In this document: one piece after another, positions 63,676 through 64,000 of the stretch
How positions within the stretch are numbered: the stretch's first letter is position 1
Layout of the letters: every line of letters begins with the position of its first letter
DNA from: Bacteroidales bacterium
Lineage (GTDB): Bacteria; Bacteroidota; Bacteroidia; Bacteroidales; Muribaculaceae
NCBI GenBank assembly: GCA_015060975.1
Contig: SUXI01000002.1
Location: 204,318-268,317, forward strand
Direction of reading: 5' to 3'
DNA length: 64,000 bases
Translations under genes and position numbers: made by a program
Notes under the pieces: generated by a model
The model's input: the letters and a program-made list of their open reading frames with translations, nothing else
Told to the model about the DNA's origin: nothing
The model's database searches: none

Positions 63676-64000
63676 ATGAAAAAGGTATTTTTAATTTTAT
63701 CATTACTTCTTTTATCTCTGCCAAATCTTGTTATGGCAGAAGATCCAAAAAAAGAACAAGGTCCTATTATAATAGGACAAGAAAACGATTTTCCCAAAGA
63801 ACCACGCACACCCGATTTTGGTAGTGACATCACCGCTTATTATCAAGACGGGGTTGTGTATCTGCAATTCGGCTATGATATGGGCGAAGTGGAAATCTCT
63901 GTGACTAACGAAACCACCGGCGAGATGTGGCAGCAAACCGACGACTCTGCCTTTGGCTCTGCGTCAATCGCCACCTCTGCCTCTGCCGGTAGCTACACTA
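63676..64000 (+). CDS. DUF3244-like small secreted protein, 3' end beyond the window
   Basis: The frame is open from the ATG at 63676 to the right edge (108 codons and one base). A signal peptide (MKKVFLILSLLLLSLPNLVMA) is followed by an acidic/Lys segment and a single beta-sandwich pattern (DITAYYQDGVVYLQFGYDMG, VEISVTNETTGEMW), which resembles DUF3244. These proteins are small and secreted, and I recall that they often sit next to TPR-HTH regulators in Bacteroides; their role is unknown. It has its own promoter, preceded by tandem repeats. Confidence 0.75.
   Translation, partial: MKKVFLILSLLLLSLPNLVMAEDPKKEQGPIIIGQENDFPKEPRTPDFGSDITAYYQDGVVYLQFGYDMGEVEISVTNETTGEMWQQTDDSAFGSASIATSASAGSYT

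Overview
The window reads as a stretch of chromosome from a gut-type Bacteroidales bacterium, most likely close to Muribaculaceae; the family assignment is inference. The evidence is a SusC/SusD pair with surface lipoproteins, promoters of the Bacteroidetes type (a TAnnTTTG box, often with an upstream TTG or TTTG about 20 bases away), AT-rich starts without Shine-Dalgarno sequences, lipoprotein signal peptides followed by acidic residues, and proteins ending in a type IX secretion (T9SS) sorting domain. No phage, conjugative element or transposase is visible.

Left part (1-13.4 kb, all minus strand): a susC-susD-lipoprotein-PKD lipoprotein operon whose last gene runs off the left edge, then a four-gene run of polyprenol-phosphate glycosyltransferase, dihydroorotase (pyrC), calcium P-type ATPase and cytidine deaminase (cdd). 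From 13.6 to 21.1 kb, on the plus strand, lie three tandem paralogous secreted phosphodiester-glycosidase (NAGPA-type) proteins, each about 800 residues with a T9SS tail, closed by a strong terminator. pckA follows with its own promoter and terminator and with codon use typical of high expression.

Middle part (23-31.4 kb): an accessory, repeat-rich stretch. It holds a PIG-L deacetylase, tRNA-Asp, a proline-rich lipoprotein, a 1372-residue unrecognised T9SS cargo protein, a MITE-like element with 11-base terminal inverted repeats, several copies of a GC-rich intergenic repeat, and two 231-base direct repeats exactly 1000 bases apart. Each direct repeat carries a tandem promoter-like unit; one lies in front of a decayed rhuM gene and the other in front of cysE.

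Right part (31.4-64 kb): mostly housekeeping genes in short operons. These are cysE with an RlmL-like methyltransferase; purD, a membrane protein and pdxB; a hipBA-type pair; and, on the minus strand, an ACT-like protein, nadK and a YgjP-like metallopeptidase. Next come pdxJ with exbB-exbD-tonB-like genes (energy for TonB-dependent transporters such as SusC), meaB, a DUF1573 protein, a leucine-rich-repeat surface protein, trmB, Mrp/ApbC, an esterase and a DUF6056 membrane protein. A minus-strand run holds rbfA, a LolE-like permease and a SpoU-type methyltransferase. The last plus-strand block holds divIC/ftsB-like, coaX, an outer-membrane barrel protein, lptC and a CorC/GldE-like protein; psd-pssA with small conserved genes; and finally a TPR-transmembrane-HTH regulator followed by a small secreted DUF3244-like protein cut by the right edge. 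pdxB and pdxJ both belong to the DXP-dependent vitamin B6 route, and psd and pssA are consecutive steps of phosphatidylethanolamine synthesis.
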